Origin: Lentinula raphanica
Taxonomy: Eukaryota; Basidiomycota; Agaricomycetes; Agaricales; Omphalotaceae
Assembly: GCA_027919835.1 (NCBI GenBank)
Contig: JANVFP010000002.1
Coordinates: 1,364,001-1,428,000 of the forward strand
DNA length: 64,000 bases
Direction of reading: 5' to 3'
Shown: positions 36,369 through 48,564 of the stretch, piece after piece
Layout: the number at the start of each line of letters is the position of its first letter
Numbering within the stretch: position 1 is the first letter of the stretch
The notes under the pieces: model-generated
The model's input: only the letters and a program-made list of their open reading frames with translations
Told to the model about the DNA's origin: nothing
The model's database searches: none
Position numbers and translations under genes: made by a program

Positions 36369-39300
36369 ATGAATAGACTGGGGCAGAGACTGACCTCTGC
36401 GTCTCCGTCGTCCTCGACACTCTCTACTCAAACAAGTCCCTCACGCAGGAGCTTGCTAACTTCGTTCTTCAATCATTCTACTCGGAGTTCACGATGGATG
36501 ATGTCTCTTGCAGCGACCAACTCACGGACTTTCTCCTCATCACGTACATCGATGATGAGGCGGACACCAAAGATTGGGAGCGGCGGCGCAGGTCCTAGGT
36601 GGATAAATAGTTCAGGCTCAGGCTCAGGCTCTAGTTCAGGAAAGGACGGGAAGGGAGTCGGTAGGAAAAAGGATGATGATGATGATGAGGGCGAGGAAAA
36701 GGATGACTCACAGACGGAGGAAGTCAGAACTAGCAGTACCGAAGGGTCCATCCCAGAGGGAAGTGAAAGCAATTCGGAATCAATTCCCCCCGCTTCGTCT
36801 TCCGGCAACAATAAATCCTTGACCAAACCGACTGTACCACAAAACTACCCTACCGTCCTAGCTCTACCCATCGCCCGCCGTCCTCTCTTCCCTGGTTTCT
36901 ATAAAGCCGTCGTGATAAAAAATCCCGCCGTTGTACGTGTAGTCAAGGACATGATGGCACGAGGACAGCCTTACCTTGGCGCCTTTCTACTCAAAGAGGA
37001 AGAAGGCAAGGATGGTGAAAGTGAGACGTTGGATAAAGATATCATTTCGAACTTGGATGAAGTACATGAAGTGGGTGTTTTCGCCCAGATTACATCTGTG
37101 TTTAGCGCCAATCCCAATCCTACTGCACCTTCAGAAGGGAGCAAAGACTCAGATAAGGCTTCTGGGGAAGAGTCAGAAGAGCATCTCACCGCCGTTCTGT
37201 ATCCACATCGGAGGATCATGATCACTGAACTCATCAAAAACGGTACAACTACAGAACCTACGGAAGCCCGCATCGAAGTTGTTCAGGATGACCAAGTTTC
37301 GGAGACTCAAACCCCTACACCCTCTGGAGAGCAATCCATTTCCGGTCAATTCTCCCCTATCACATCCTTCCTTCACTCTCATCCTGTATCCGTCGTCAAC
37401 ACCGTGCATTACCCCACTTTACCCTACACCAAAACCTCGCAGCACATACGAGCTCTCACGGCTGAGATAGTGACGGTGTTCAAGGATATTGCCCAGCTCA
37501 ACCCTCTCTTCCGAGACCAGATCACTAATTTCTCCATCAACCAAGTCGCGTCCAACGTCTTTGACGAACCCGATCGATTAGCCGATTTTGCTGCCGCTGT
37601 TTCCAGTGGTACATCAGGCGAGCTGCAAGAGGTCTTGGAAGAAGCGGACGTTGCAAACAGGCTTGGAAAGGCTCTGGTCGTTTTGAAGAAGGAACTGATA
37701 AACGCCCAGCTGCAGAATAAAATCTCCAAGGACGTTGACACGAAGATAGCTAAACGTCAACGTGAGTATTACCTCATGGAGCAGTTGAAGGGTATCAAGA
37801 AGGAGTTGGGGCTTGAGTCTGACGGAAAAGATAAGCTTCTGCAAAAGTTCAAGGACCGAGCAGCGCAGTTGGATATGCCTGTGGCGGTTCGGAAGGTTTT
37901 TGACGAAGAATTGAACAAGCTCGCATCATTAGAGCCAAGCGCGAGCGAGGCAAACGTTACAAGGACTTACCTCGAATGGATCACTCAGCTCCCGTGGGGT
38001 GTCTATACACCCACTCGGTATAGCGTCGAAGCGGCCAGACAGGTTTTAGAGGAAGATCATTACGGTCTAAAGGAATTGAAAGAGCGGATACTGGAGTTTG
38101 TCGCAGTGGGAAAGCTGAGAGGAAGCCTCGAATCTCCATCTTCGGTCGCCCCAAAGCAGGATTCTGCTCCTTCGTCTCCAGATTCAGATGGTTCTACAAC
38201 ACCACCACCACCTCCTGCTCCTACTCCTGCTCCTCAAAGTGACCGGCTTCCCACTCCCGAAGGAAAGATCATTCTCTTGCACGGACCACCCGGTGTCGGA
38301 AAGACTTCGGTTGGCAAGTCTCTTGCTAGAGCCGTAGGCCGGGAATTCTTCCGCTTCTCGGTCGGTGGTCTGGGTGATGTCGCTGAGATCAAAGGGCATA
38401 GGCGAACTTATGTCGGGTAAGTGGTCATCTAATCACATTGTGCGACAGGACCTGATTCTATATGACTACCCCCCAGTGCCCTACCGGGGAAAATCGTGCA
38501 AGCTCTGAAACGAGTTGGCACTTCAAACCCTCTCGTCCTCATAGATGAAATCGACAAGCTTGGAAGAGGACATAATGGCGATCCGTCCAGTGCTTTACTT
38601 GAAATGCTGGATCCTGAACAGAATAGAGAATTCTTGGACCATTAGTATGTATTGTTGAGTTCTTCAAGAGCAACTTGGAGTTGATGTCCCGCAGCTTAGA
38701 TCTTCCAATAGACCTTTCCCGGGTCTTATTTGTGTGTACGGCGAACAATCTTTCCACTATACCGGCACCGTTATTGGACCGTATGGAGGTTCTCGAAGTT
38801 AGTGGATATGTTAGCGAGGAAAAGAGGGTTATCGCAGAAAGGTGCCAACCATTAGTTCATCCTTCTAGCTCGCAGAGTCTCATCCATCTTGTAGATATCT
38901 CGCCCCTCAAGCCAAAGCTTCTGCTGGTCTCCAGGATGCCGACGTTGTACTCGAACGTTCTGCGATTGATTCGTTGATCAAATGGTATGCCAGAGAAAGT
39001 GGTGTACGAAATTTAAAGAAGATGGTCGAGAAGGTATGTCGGAAACTTATCCCTCCTGAGTGTTTGCTAAAATGAACATACACGTAGATTTTCCGCAAGA
39101 CAGCTTTGAAAATCGTACAAGATCTAGGCGAAGAAAAACTACCTGAACCCCCATTCCCAGCCGATGCTGCAGCTGCCGCTGTCACTCCTGCTACCGAGCC
39201 CAGCACGGATTCACCAGCAACACCGCTCACTCAGCCTGATCCGGAACATGATCAGAAAATCCATCCGACCACAACCGAGAAGCGGGCACCGTTAGTTATA

Positions 39301-40177
39301 CCTCCTTCCGTCCATGTTCGTATCACAGCAGATAACCTCAAAGACTACGTCGGGCCTCCTGTATATCAAAAGGATCGAATGTATGAAGGGCCCGGGAGAT
39401 TGGTCAAAGGAGTTAGTACTGGGTTAGGCTACTTGGGTAATGGAAGCGGAGCCGTCATGCCTATCGAGACAATAGTATGTTCAACCTTCGAACTGATCAT
39501 CCCCTTCTTGCTAACAATGTTGCACAGACTACTCCTGGCAAAGGATCGCTCATCTTGACTGGTAAACTTGGTGAAGTCATTCGTGAATCTGCGCAAATCG
39601 CCTTGTCATGGGTCAAAGCGCACGCGTATGATCTTCGTATAACGTCGTCTCCTGACGAGCAGTGGCTCTCCAATCGTGATGTGCATATACATATGCCCGA
39701 AGGGAGTATTGGGAAAGAGGGACCGAGTGCTGGGACTGCAATCTTGAGTGCGTTGGTCAGTCTTGGATCGGGAGTTGGTGTCAGAGGGGATGTCGGTAAG
39801 CACAAATTCTCCCTATCTGTGAATTGACGAGATTGAGATGTCGCCATCGTGTAGCCATGACAGGAGAAATATCCCTTGCAGGACATGTCCTTCCTGTCGG
39901 TGGACTAAAGGAGAAAATCCTGGCTGCTCATCGTGCTGGTATCAAAACCATCCTCGCTCCGGCTGCCAACCGGGCTGATATTGAAGAGAATGTACCAGAC
40001 AGTGTCAAAGAGGGAATCAAGCTGATATATGTGGAAGATGTTAGAGAGGTGCTCAAGGAGGTGTTCGGTGGTGCTGCGGTTGATGGAGAGGGTGTAGGTG
40101 AAGATATTGTGTCGAAATGGGCAGAGAGTGTTCAGGTCAAGCCCAAAGAAAGGTTTCCGCCGTCTTCTGGTAACTGA
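36369..40177 (+). CDS. PIM1: mitochondrial Lon protease (Pim1-type)
   Basis: Exons 36369-38416, 38477-38644, 38695-38841, 38895-39033, 39088-39474, 39528-39795 and 39855-40177 give 1159 aa. The first 60 residues are rich in Ser, Arg and Thr and lack acids, fitting a matrix-targeting presequence. An acidic linker ([14 protein letters not shown]) precedes the Lon N-domain ([21 protein letters not shown]). The AAA module has Walker [10 protein letters not shown] (639-647), Walker B VLIDEID (Asp706-Glu707) and HRRTYVGALPGK. The protease domain has the Ser-Lys dyad: Ser1030 in EGPSAGT and Lys1071 in GGLKEK. Lon degrades misfolded and oxidised matrix proteins and helps maintain mtDNA. Low-complexity Pro/Thr inserts before Walker A and before the protease domain are fungal-typical. 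All key residues are present. Confidence 0.95.
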
Positions 40178-40496
40178 GGGGTGACGCTCGTACTGAAGAT
40201 GTACCGCCGTTCGATTTACGCTATACTACTGTTATCCGTCCTTCATATAAGTAGATGTCGGACTTTCTCTATCTGTTTGTTGCTTTCTATTGTCATTCAA
40301 CGCCAGCATTTTGTAGCATATCAAGCCGAAGAAATCTCACCCTACTCTCTAGTTTGTCCCGTAATGAATATACATAGAATAGGTTCAGCTTCACCCTCAA
40401 CTTGCATTCCATATCTACAGACTACAGATATGCTTGTAGATGCAAGTATTAGTGAAGATGACGGTGAATTTGAAAGCCACAAAGTGAACTGTGAGG
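40178..40496. other. Lon 3' flank up to the 566-bp array
   Basis: Holds the presumed Lon 3' UTR. No gene was seen. The last bases before the array (GTGAACTGTGAGG) resemble the array's own unit end (CCAACTGTG), suggesting the array boundary lies here. Confidence 0.5.
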
Positions 40497-42194
40497 AAAA
40501 ATTGGTCATGCCGAGGGTCAGAGGACGCCGCAGGCGTCCACTGACCTGCCGAGGGTTTTCTGAGGAGCGGAAGCAAATGAGCCGAGGGCTCTGTTCAAAA
40601 TTGTTTGAATATAACTCGAAATTCAGGCTTTTTGGGGTCTGAAAACAGGCCATTATTATTAGAAATAGCACAATTCATTGATATGTACAGTATGTGTGAA
40701 TGCAAAAATTTTGGCGCGCGCTCGCGCGCGCCCGATGTGGTAAGTTGATCACAGCCTGATGCACATCATCATGCAGACTGTTTGAATTCAGTGGAATTTT
40801 GACTGCTTAGGGATGTAAGTACTCAAACTTGAGCTGATTAGAAAGCACTAATATCAGTGCTCTCACTTGCTTCAATGCCACTGAAATCTTGCATGAAGAA
40901 GAGGAAAATGAGAAAATGAAGACTCGAAGAGGAGTTGGTTGGGCGCTTAATTCGATCATGTGATGTGAAAAGTCAAATCGGTCCAAATCGGTCAGCTCGG
41001 AAATAATCGGTCAAAAAAGGTCGGGCGTGGGAACCCTTGGCTTGTAGTAGTAGCCAACTGTGAAAAATTGGTCATGCCGAGGGTCAGAGGACGCCGCAGG
41101 CGTCCACTGACCTGCCGAGGGTTTTCTGAGGAGCGGAAGCAAATGAGCCGAGGGCTCTGTTCAAAATTGTTTGAATATAACTCGAAATTCAGGCTTTTTG
41201 GGGTCTGAAAACAGGCCATTATTATTAGAAATAGCACAATTCATTGATATGTACAGTATGTGTGAATGCAAAAATTTTGGCGCGCGCTCGCGCGCGCCCG
41301 ATGTGGTAAGTTGATCACAGCCTGATGCACATCATCATGCAGACTGTTTGAATTCAGTGGAATTTTGACTGCTTAGGGATGTAAGTACTCAAACTTGAGC
41401 TGATTAGAAAGCACTAATATCAGTGCTCTCACTTGCTTCAATGCCACTGAAATCTTGCATGAAGAAGAGGAAAATGAGAAAATGAAGACTCGAAGAGGAG
41501 TTGGTTGGGCGCTTAATTCGATCATGTGATGTGAAAAGTCAAATCGGTCCAAATCGGTCAGCTCGGAAATAATCGGTCAAAAAAGGTCGGGCGTGGGAAC
41601 CCTTGGCTTGTAGTAGTAGCCAACTGTGAAAAATTGGTCATGCCGAGGGTCAGAGGACGCCGCAGGCGTCCACTGACCTGCCGAGGGTTTTCTGAGGAGC
41701 GGAAGCAAATGAGCCGAGGGCTCTGTTCAAAATTGTTTGAATATAACTCGAAATTCAGGCTTTTTGGGGTCTGAAAACAGGCCATTATTATTAGAAATAG
41801 CACAATTCATTGATATGTACAGTATGTGTGAATGCAAAAATTTTGGCGCGCGCTCGCGCGCGCCCGATGTGGTAAGTTGATCACAGCCTGATGCACATCA
41901 TCATGCAGACTGTTTGAATTCAGTGGAATTTTGACTGCTTAGGGATGTAAGTACTCAAACTTGAGCTGATTAGAAAGCACTAATATCAGTGCTCTCACTT
42001 GCTTCAATGCCACTGAAATCTTGCATGAAGAAGAGGAAAATGAGAAAATGAAGACTCGAAGAGGAGTTGGTTGGGCGCTTAATTCGATCATGTGATGTGA
42101 AAAGTCAAATCGGTCCAAATCGGTCAGCTCGGAAATAATCGGTCAAAAAAGGTCGGGCGTGGGAACCCTTGGCTTGTAGTAGTAGCCAACTGTG
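40497..42194 (+). repeat. three tandem copies of a 566-bp unit
   Basis: Copies at 40497-41062, 41063-41628 and 41629-42194. The period of 566 is exact at every landmark I compared (for example ATTGGTCATG at 40501, 41067, 41633), and I found no difference between copies. The unit is A/T-rich and has no convincing coding frame; an 81-codon minus-strand frame repeats with the unit but shows no motif. Each unit has two hairpins: near-perfect 13-bp arms at 40517-40545 (loop GCA) and a CG-alternating one at 40713-40732. It also has direct AATCGGTC repeats. No LTR, transposase or target duplication was seen. I infer recent unequal exchange or replication slippage, or a satellite seed; an assembly artefact is possible. 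Confidence 0.92.
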
Positions 42195-42199
42195 AGGGT

Positions 42200-42307
42200 G
42201 AGCAATTGCATACGGGCCACGTGCAATTTCACACGCAGAATGACCTCTGTAAGGGCTTCTAATAGTAAATACTATCTTTGAATCTGGTTCCCTCAAGTTC
42301 GCTCATC
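42200..42307 (+). promoter_or_regulatory. F-box family promoter block with CACGTG (copy 1)
   Basis: The block GAGCAATTGCATACGGGCCA.. carries a CACGTG palindrome at 42218-42223, 85 nt before the ATG. The same block precedes the second gene and, on the minus strand, a related one precedes the third gene. Its left edge abuts the 566-bp array. Confidence 0.6.
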
Positions 42308-45029
42308 ATGCTTCGACGTTCTCAAAGAGTTAGAGACAAGAAAGATGTTTCAGGCAGCAGTCGAATGCAAGGAATGTCTGCTGCCTCGGGCTCAAACATA
42401 ATTGACGGTTCCAAACATACAACGGACGACGAGGACAACAAGGAGTATGAAGAAGACGACAAGGAGTATGAAGAAGACGACAACGACGACGAAGATTACA
42501 AAGAAGAAAGAGTTGATGACAACGACGACGAAGACTACAAAGAAGAAAGAGTTGACGACAATGACGACGTTCCGAAGAAAAAGAAATCGAGGAAAGCAAC
42601 TTCTACGAAGTAAGTTGTCTGTTCGGGCCTCCAATACAGTTGTGCAGCTCCCTGAATTTAGCATCAGGAGGCAGCGCGTCCCAGAACAATTCAGGAAAGT
42701 GCGAGGAAGATTGGGTTTACTGGAGAAATTGGCGAAGGAGATGCCATTGGATGTTATCCTCGAGGTATTGATTTTTCAATGTCTTACAACCTCAATCAAC
42801 TTCTTCAATGTAGATTTTCTGTTACCTCGAACCAAGAGATCTTCTACGGCTAGCGCGCACAACCCGAGATCTACGGGCTATTCTGATGAGTAAAACTCGA
42901 GAGAGCATCTGGCGCCTTGCTCGTGGCAATGTAGAAGACTTACCACCCCGTCCGGTTGATTTGAATGAGCCCCAATATGCGCACCTACTTTTCGAATCTT
43001 ACTGTCATGTAAGTACTCCGCGGATTTCCATACATGGCTAGAGAGGATAGATCATCTCAACTTCGTACAGATTTGCATGCGTTCTGGACGCTGCGACATA
43101 CTATGGAATTTCCGTATGCGGTCGTGTCAGAAGTGCTTGCGGACGTATGACAGTTGTGCTCTTCTCTCGTTCCATGGTTCTGAAATCGATCTATGTAGCT
43201 TTCCTAAACTGGAGGAAGACAAGACACTTGGCTGTCACCCTCTGGATGCACATTATAACGATATCATCCCAACGGAGTTGGACTCATGTGCGTCAAACTT
43301 TCGAATCCTCTACTTTGTCTCGTTCACGGAATCATACATTAGCTTATAGAACAATCATCAACCCAGAAATCGTACGACGCTACAAAACAGAATATGATGC
43401 ACTCAAACCTTCACCGGAAGAACGTGACGCGTGGATTTCGAGTAAGCAGGACGAGCGTCTAGCCATCGAGGAGGTGAGGCTGAGCATCCTGGTGTCCATG
43501 CTCATCTCTCAAACAGCACTACAGCATATCGAAGAATGCAAAGACTGGTACACGGTATGCCTGGAGAACCGTGCCGCTGAACTTAACGCTCTACGAAAGA
43601 ACAGGCAGGAAGCGTGAGTTGTAAGCCACTTGGACCGCATACTCTGATAGATCGTTTCTTTTTCCAGAATCCTTGATCGACTCGAAGAAATTGGTTGGCG
43701 AGATGAAGCCGAGTTGATCTTGAAAGAGTCTTACTACGGTTGTGATGCCTTCAGCCTACTCAAACCAGTGAATCAGACAAGGAAACTCACTGATTACGGT
43801 ATGCAGCATCGATGTACAAATTATTTCAAACTCATACGTTTCCTTCTTCTCAAGGTTGGCGTTGCATCGAGGACGAAGTAGTGGAGTTTCTCTCGGAACA
43901 TAGAGAACGACGCCTAGTTCGAGAACGAAGAGATCTCCTTTATGCTCGCGTCACTCGCACCGCGGAAGTTTATGATGCCGTTCTTTCCAATTCTGATCTC
44001 CGAGAACCTCAGCCGACCATTGGCGATGTTCTATGCAATCAGGTCTTCCAATCCTTCATACAGGACACTCCTGAGAGTGAAGATCTGACAGACGACGTCA
44101 TCCGTTCAAAACTTCTCGAAAATCTGCCCGAGTTCGTGAAGGAATGGCGGGTGGCAAAAGATCAGAAACTTTTGGAAATCATGCAAAAGTCCCGTCCCAC
44201 AGCAACAGTCAACGATTTGCATCTAGCGACGACAGTCTTCGAATGCGACGAATGTTTTGCCAAGCGTCCCTTGTACTATCCTCAGATCTTTTACCACCAT
44301 TGCTGCACAAGTCGAAGGGGAGCTCCTCTTGAATCCCTCGTGACTTATTTACCTACGTATGTGGACCACAAAGGACAATGGTCACATCTTTCAATCAAGT
44401 TCAGCGAAGTCTATTCGGATCATGTCAAAGCACTTGTACAACAGTGTTCGCTTGACCCCAACATAGCAACATTTCAGGACATCTATGATGCTAATCTGCT
44501 CTTCGAATGTACAACTTGTGAACGGGACGTGCAGGAAAGGGATGGTGGTCGGTATTTCATGCGTTGGCCACTTCCGGTAGGCGATGCAGATTCATCGAAA
44601 GATTCACTCCACACCGACATTTCCAATGTTTTTAGGCTGTCCACAATCGGAATCATACACTTACTACCGTCAATATCTCGAACCAGGAAGAAGAGAAGGT
44701 TATTCTTGCCTCCGAACCAAATATCAAAAGTGTTTGGTATGACTCTATATGTTGTGCTCACTGCCACAAAAAGTCGCAAATAAAGAATCTTGTCGAACAC
44801 CTGAAAGCAGAGTTCGTGATTCTTGTCCCTCAAGTTGCTCAATGTAAATTGATGGTGCTGCAGACATGAAGATATTGTTGTTCTTCCAGAGTCCGAGAAC
44901 TCCCCGAAACTGCAGTCTCTTCAAAGACATTGGTATTGGAATCCTCGTATGCTGCTCGAGGGTGCGGGGGAGCCTTTCCGGTATAGAGAAGATTCTGCCA
45001 CCGCTGCCATTCGACGTTCAGAGAATTGA
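42308..45029 (+). CDS. F-box protein with Cys/His modules, paralogue 1
   Basis: Ten exons (42308-42609, 42668-42764, 42814-43008, 43071-43144, 43199-43291, 43350-43613, 43668-43798, 43855-44576, 44636-44811, 44864-45029) give 739 aa in frame. The basic/acidic N-terminus (MLRRSQRVRDKK, then repeated EEDD and EERVDDNDD) precedes the F-box: LEKLAKEMPLDVILE, then IFCYLEPRDLLRLARTT. After it come four Cys/His clusters: YCHICMRSGRC with CQKC, FECDEC with YHHCC, LFECTTC, and a C2H2-like CCAHCH..VEHLKAEH. F-box proteins link substrates to SCF ubiquitin ligases via Skp1; this Cys-rich type is expanded in Agaricomycetes and its substrates are unknown. It is in tandem with paralogue 2. Confidence 0.88.
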
Positions 45030-45645
45030 CTAAACGTAGTACCTATACCGAGCACGACTATTGCAATGATATATTGCAACCATGTAGCTCATACCATGTA
45101 ACTCGCGTCGGACGTTGTCTTTTATATTCCTCCTGTACTTACTGCAGTCTGCCATCTCCTTGCTTGATGCGCTCACTGTAAAATAGGTAGGTAGGAACCC
45201 ATCGACGTCTTTTGATGGAGCCGTGTATCTTCCCTCCTTCCAACCTCCTTCCTTCCATGGTTGCCATTTTTAATGACTGGTCACATTCTGAATCTCACTG
45301 GAAGTGTATTCTATTCATCTCAACCAAACGGAAGGATAACTACTCAATGTTTGATCTGGTGTTCTGCAACCATTGGGCCAGCGGAAGCATTATTCAAGCA
45401 ATGGCAAGACGCGCTTATCTACCATCCTCATGTGTCATGCTTTGATGTCCTTCAGACTTCAAAGTTTGTAACGTTCAAGTCCTCTTCGATTTTCCCGGTG
45501 ACTCTAAGTAAAAAACTCAAGCGCTGAGCAATTGCATACGGGACACGTGCAAATTCCCACGTGGACTTGACACAAATTGAAAAAGGCGTCCAAAGTTCGA
45601 ACTCCGAAGCTTTGTTCTTTGAAGATCGCCCACTGATCGCCCATC
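45030..45645. promoter_or_regulatory. spacer between tandem F-box genes, with CACGTG promoter block
   Basis: No gene is supported. The right end repeats the promoter block of paralogue 1: GAGCAATTGCATACGGGACA.., with CACGTG at 45544-45549, 97 nt before the ATG, and a second CACGTG at 45558-45563. Confidence 0.6.
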
Positions 45646-48321
45646 ATGCTTCGACGTTCTCAAAGAGTCAAGGATAAGGAGAATGCTTCAGGGGAAACTC
45701 AACCGCAAGAAGAGACGTCTGCTACCTCTAACTCAAGCTCGATTGCCACTTTCAAACATGCAAGGAACGATGAGGGTGACAACAAAGAGTTTGCAGAAGA
45801 GGACATTGGGGATGAATATAAAGGAGAAGAAGACCTCGACGACATTCCGAAGAAGAAGAGATCGAAGAAGACAGCCGCTACGAAGCAAGTTCGTGCCTCT
45901 CGCATAAGCATACAGTTTTCTGACATGAGTGGCATCAGCACTCGGAGGCAGCGTGTACCGGAACAATTCAGGAGAGTTCGAGGAAGATTGGGCTTACTGG
46001 AGAAAGTGGCAAAGGAGATGCCCTTGGATGTTATTCTTGAGGTACTGCATTTCGATGTCTTGCCACTTCGATTAACATCTTCGATGTAGATCTTCTGCCA
46101 TCTTGAACCAATAGATCTCCTAAGGCTAGCACGCACAACCCGAGATCTGCGTGGTATTCTCATGAGTAAAACCCGAGAGTTCATCTGGCGGATCGCTCGA
46201 GGCAACGTAGAAGGGTTGCCTCCCCGTCCGGCCGATCTGAATGAGCCTCAATATGCAGACCTACTCTTCGAATCTTATTGCCATGTAAGTCATCCGCAGA
46301 CCTACTTACACGCGAAGATCGATCATCCTAACTACAAACAGGTCTGCATGGGGTCTGGGCGCTGCGACATACTATGGAATTTCCGTATGCGGTCGTGTCA
46401 GAAATGCTTACGGACGTACGACACTTGTGCTTTCCTTCCGCTTTACGGTTCTGATTTCAATTCAGCTTTCCTGTACTGCAGGGTGATGAAATAGATGGCG
46501 ACCACCCTCTGGATGCATATTATGGCTCTATTCTCCCCACGGAGTTTCGCACACGTTGGTCTCGCTACCGAACCCTCTACTCGTTAATGTTGTTCACTAA
46601 ACCATGAATCAGCTTACAGTAGCAAAAGAATCAGCTACCCAAAGATTGTACAACGCTACAAAACAGAATACGATGCACTCGAGACGCAGGAAGACCGCGA
46701 TGCGTGGATCATCTGGAAGAGGGATGAACGTCGGGTCATCACGGCAGTGAGGCGGAGCATCCTAGTGTTAACGCTGATATCTGAATTCGCACTGCAGCAT
46801 AATGATCTTTGCAAAGAGTGGTATAGGACATGCATACAAAGAAATCGTTTCGCTCAACGTGATGCTCTACGAAAGATCAGGAAGGAAGCGTGAGTTGCAA
46901 TCCACTTACACCGCAACAAATTCTGATAGATCGTTCTTTTCTCCAGAATCCTTGACCGACTTGAAGAGATTGGCTGGCGCGAGGAAGCTGAGATAATCCT
47001 TCGACAAACCCCCTACAATTTTGATTCCTTTAGCAGTCTGAAAGCAGTGAAGACGACCAAGAAACTTAATGAAAAAGGTATGCAGGATCAGGATTTGAGC
47101 ACAACCATATCATGAATTCATTGGTATACTACTCAAGGTTGGGATTGCATCAAAGATGGCCTAGTGGAGTTTCTTTCGGAACATAAAGAACGACGGCTAT
47201 TTCAAGAACGTAGACATCTTCTTTATTCTCGCGTTGCTCTCACTGCGGATATCTACGATGACATCCTTTCAAGATCTGATCTCCGAGAACCTCAGCCGAC
47301 TATTGGTGATGTCCTATCCAATGAGGTGTTCAAATCCTTCATCGAAGACCTCCCTAAAGACGAAGACTTCACAGAGGACGTTGTCCGCTCAAAACTTCTT
47401 GAACATCTGCCCGAGTTCTTGAAGGAATGGCGAGCGGCAAAAAATCAGAATCTTGTGGAAATCATGCAAAGGTTCCGTCCTACAGCCACCGTCAGCGATT
47501 TGCATCTAGCGACGACATTCTTCGAATGCCGCGAATGTCGAGGGCACGCCTTGTACTATCCTCATGTCTTTTACCACAAATGCTGCACAAAGCGAAGACC
47601 CGCTCCTCTCGAATCTCTCGTGAATTATGTACCTCTGAAAATGGATCATCCAGGACAATGGTCCCCTCTTTCAATCGAGTTCAGCGACGCCTGTTCGGAC
47701 TATGCCAAAGCACTTCTACAAAAGTGTTCACTTGACCCCAACAATGCGGCATTTCAAGACATATATCCGCTCTTCGAATGTACAACCTGCGAACGGGATC
47801 CGCTGCATCAGCATGGTGGTCGGTATTTCATGCGTTGGCCACTTCCGGTAGGTGATGCAGATCTATCAGAGATTTATCCACACACCGATAGTCACCTCCA
47901 ATATCCTAGCTTGTCCACAATCGGACTCATACTCTTATTGCCGTCGACTCCTTGAATCAGGAAGAACAGAACGCGATTCTTGCCTGTGAACCCAGCATCA
48001 ACAGTGATTGGTATAACCCTGTATGTTGTGCTCACTGCCATGATTTGCCCGACATCAGTGATTTTGTCGAACACCTGAAGAACGAGTTTGTGATTCTTGT
48101 GTTCCACATTGCTTAATGTAGACTGATGATGTTGCAGACATAAAGATGTTGTCGATATTCCACAGTCTGAGAATCCCCCGAAAGTTCAGACCCTTCGCGA
48201 GCATTGGTATTGGAATCCTCACCTGCAGCTCCATGGCTTGGGGTACCCTTTCCGGTATAAAGAAGGATCTACCGTCGATACCATTGGACGTTCCGACATT
48301 GACGAAATGTACGCATACTAA
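45646..48321 (+). CDS. F-box protein with Cys/His modules, paralogue 2
   Basis: Same exon plan as paralogue 1, with homologous motifs in the same order: MLRRSQRVKDKE start, acidic linker, F-box (LEKVAKEMPLDVILE, IFCHLEPIDLLRLARTT), YCHVCMGSGRC with CQKC, FECREC with YHKCC, LFECTTC and CCAHCHDL..VEHLKNEH. The frame stays open to TAA at 48319-48321, so the gene looks intact. The first intron position has AAGCAAGT instead of AAGTAAGT (45881-45888). It is either a GC-AG intron, ending at 45938, or is retained, since reading through adds 18 codons without a stop. The first 16 residues are nearly identical to those of paralogue 1, and the tandem orientation suggests unequal duplication. Confidence 0.85.
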
Positions 48322-48564
48322 GCATGACTTTTGTAACAGTGTAAGTACCGCAACAGCGTAGTACATGTATGTTATGGATGAATTTTGGATGATTTAGTAG
48401 ACCTAGTATGTGGCGGAATAAAACAATCTCGACCAAGTAATACAACGGCGAAAGGAATCATATATTTGTACACGATACATAGATATCATTTTGATCTGGC
48501 GTTTTGACTACTGGCAATAGTAAAGTAGCAAATGACCACACTGATACTCAAGCGGTAGCGCCAT

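Noticed and set aside
40992..41803. 81-codon minus-strand frame repeated in the 566-bp array
   Set aside because: It repeats only because the unit repeats. No motif, no splice logic, and the first copy reads into different flanking sequence.
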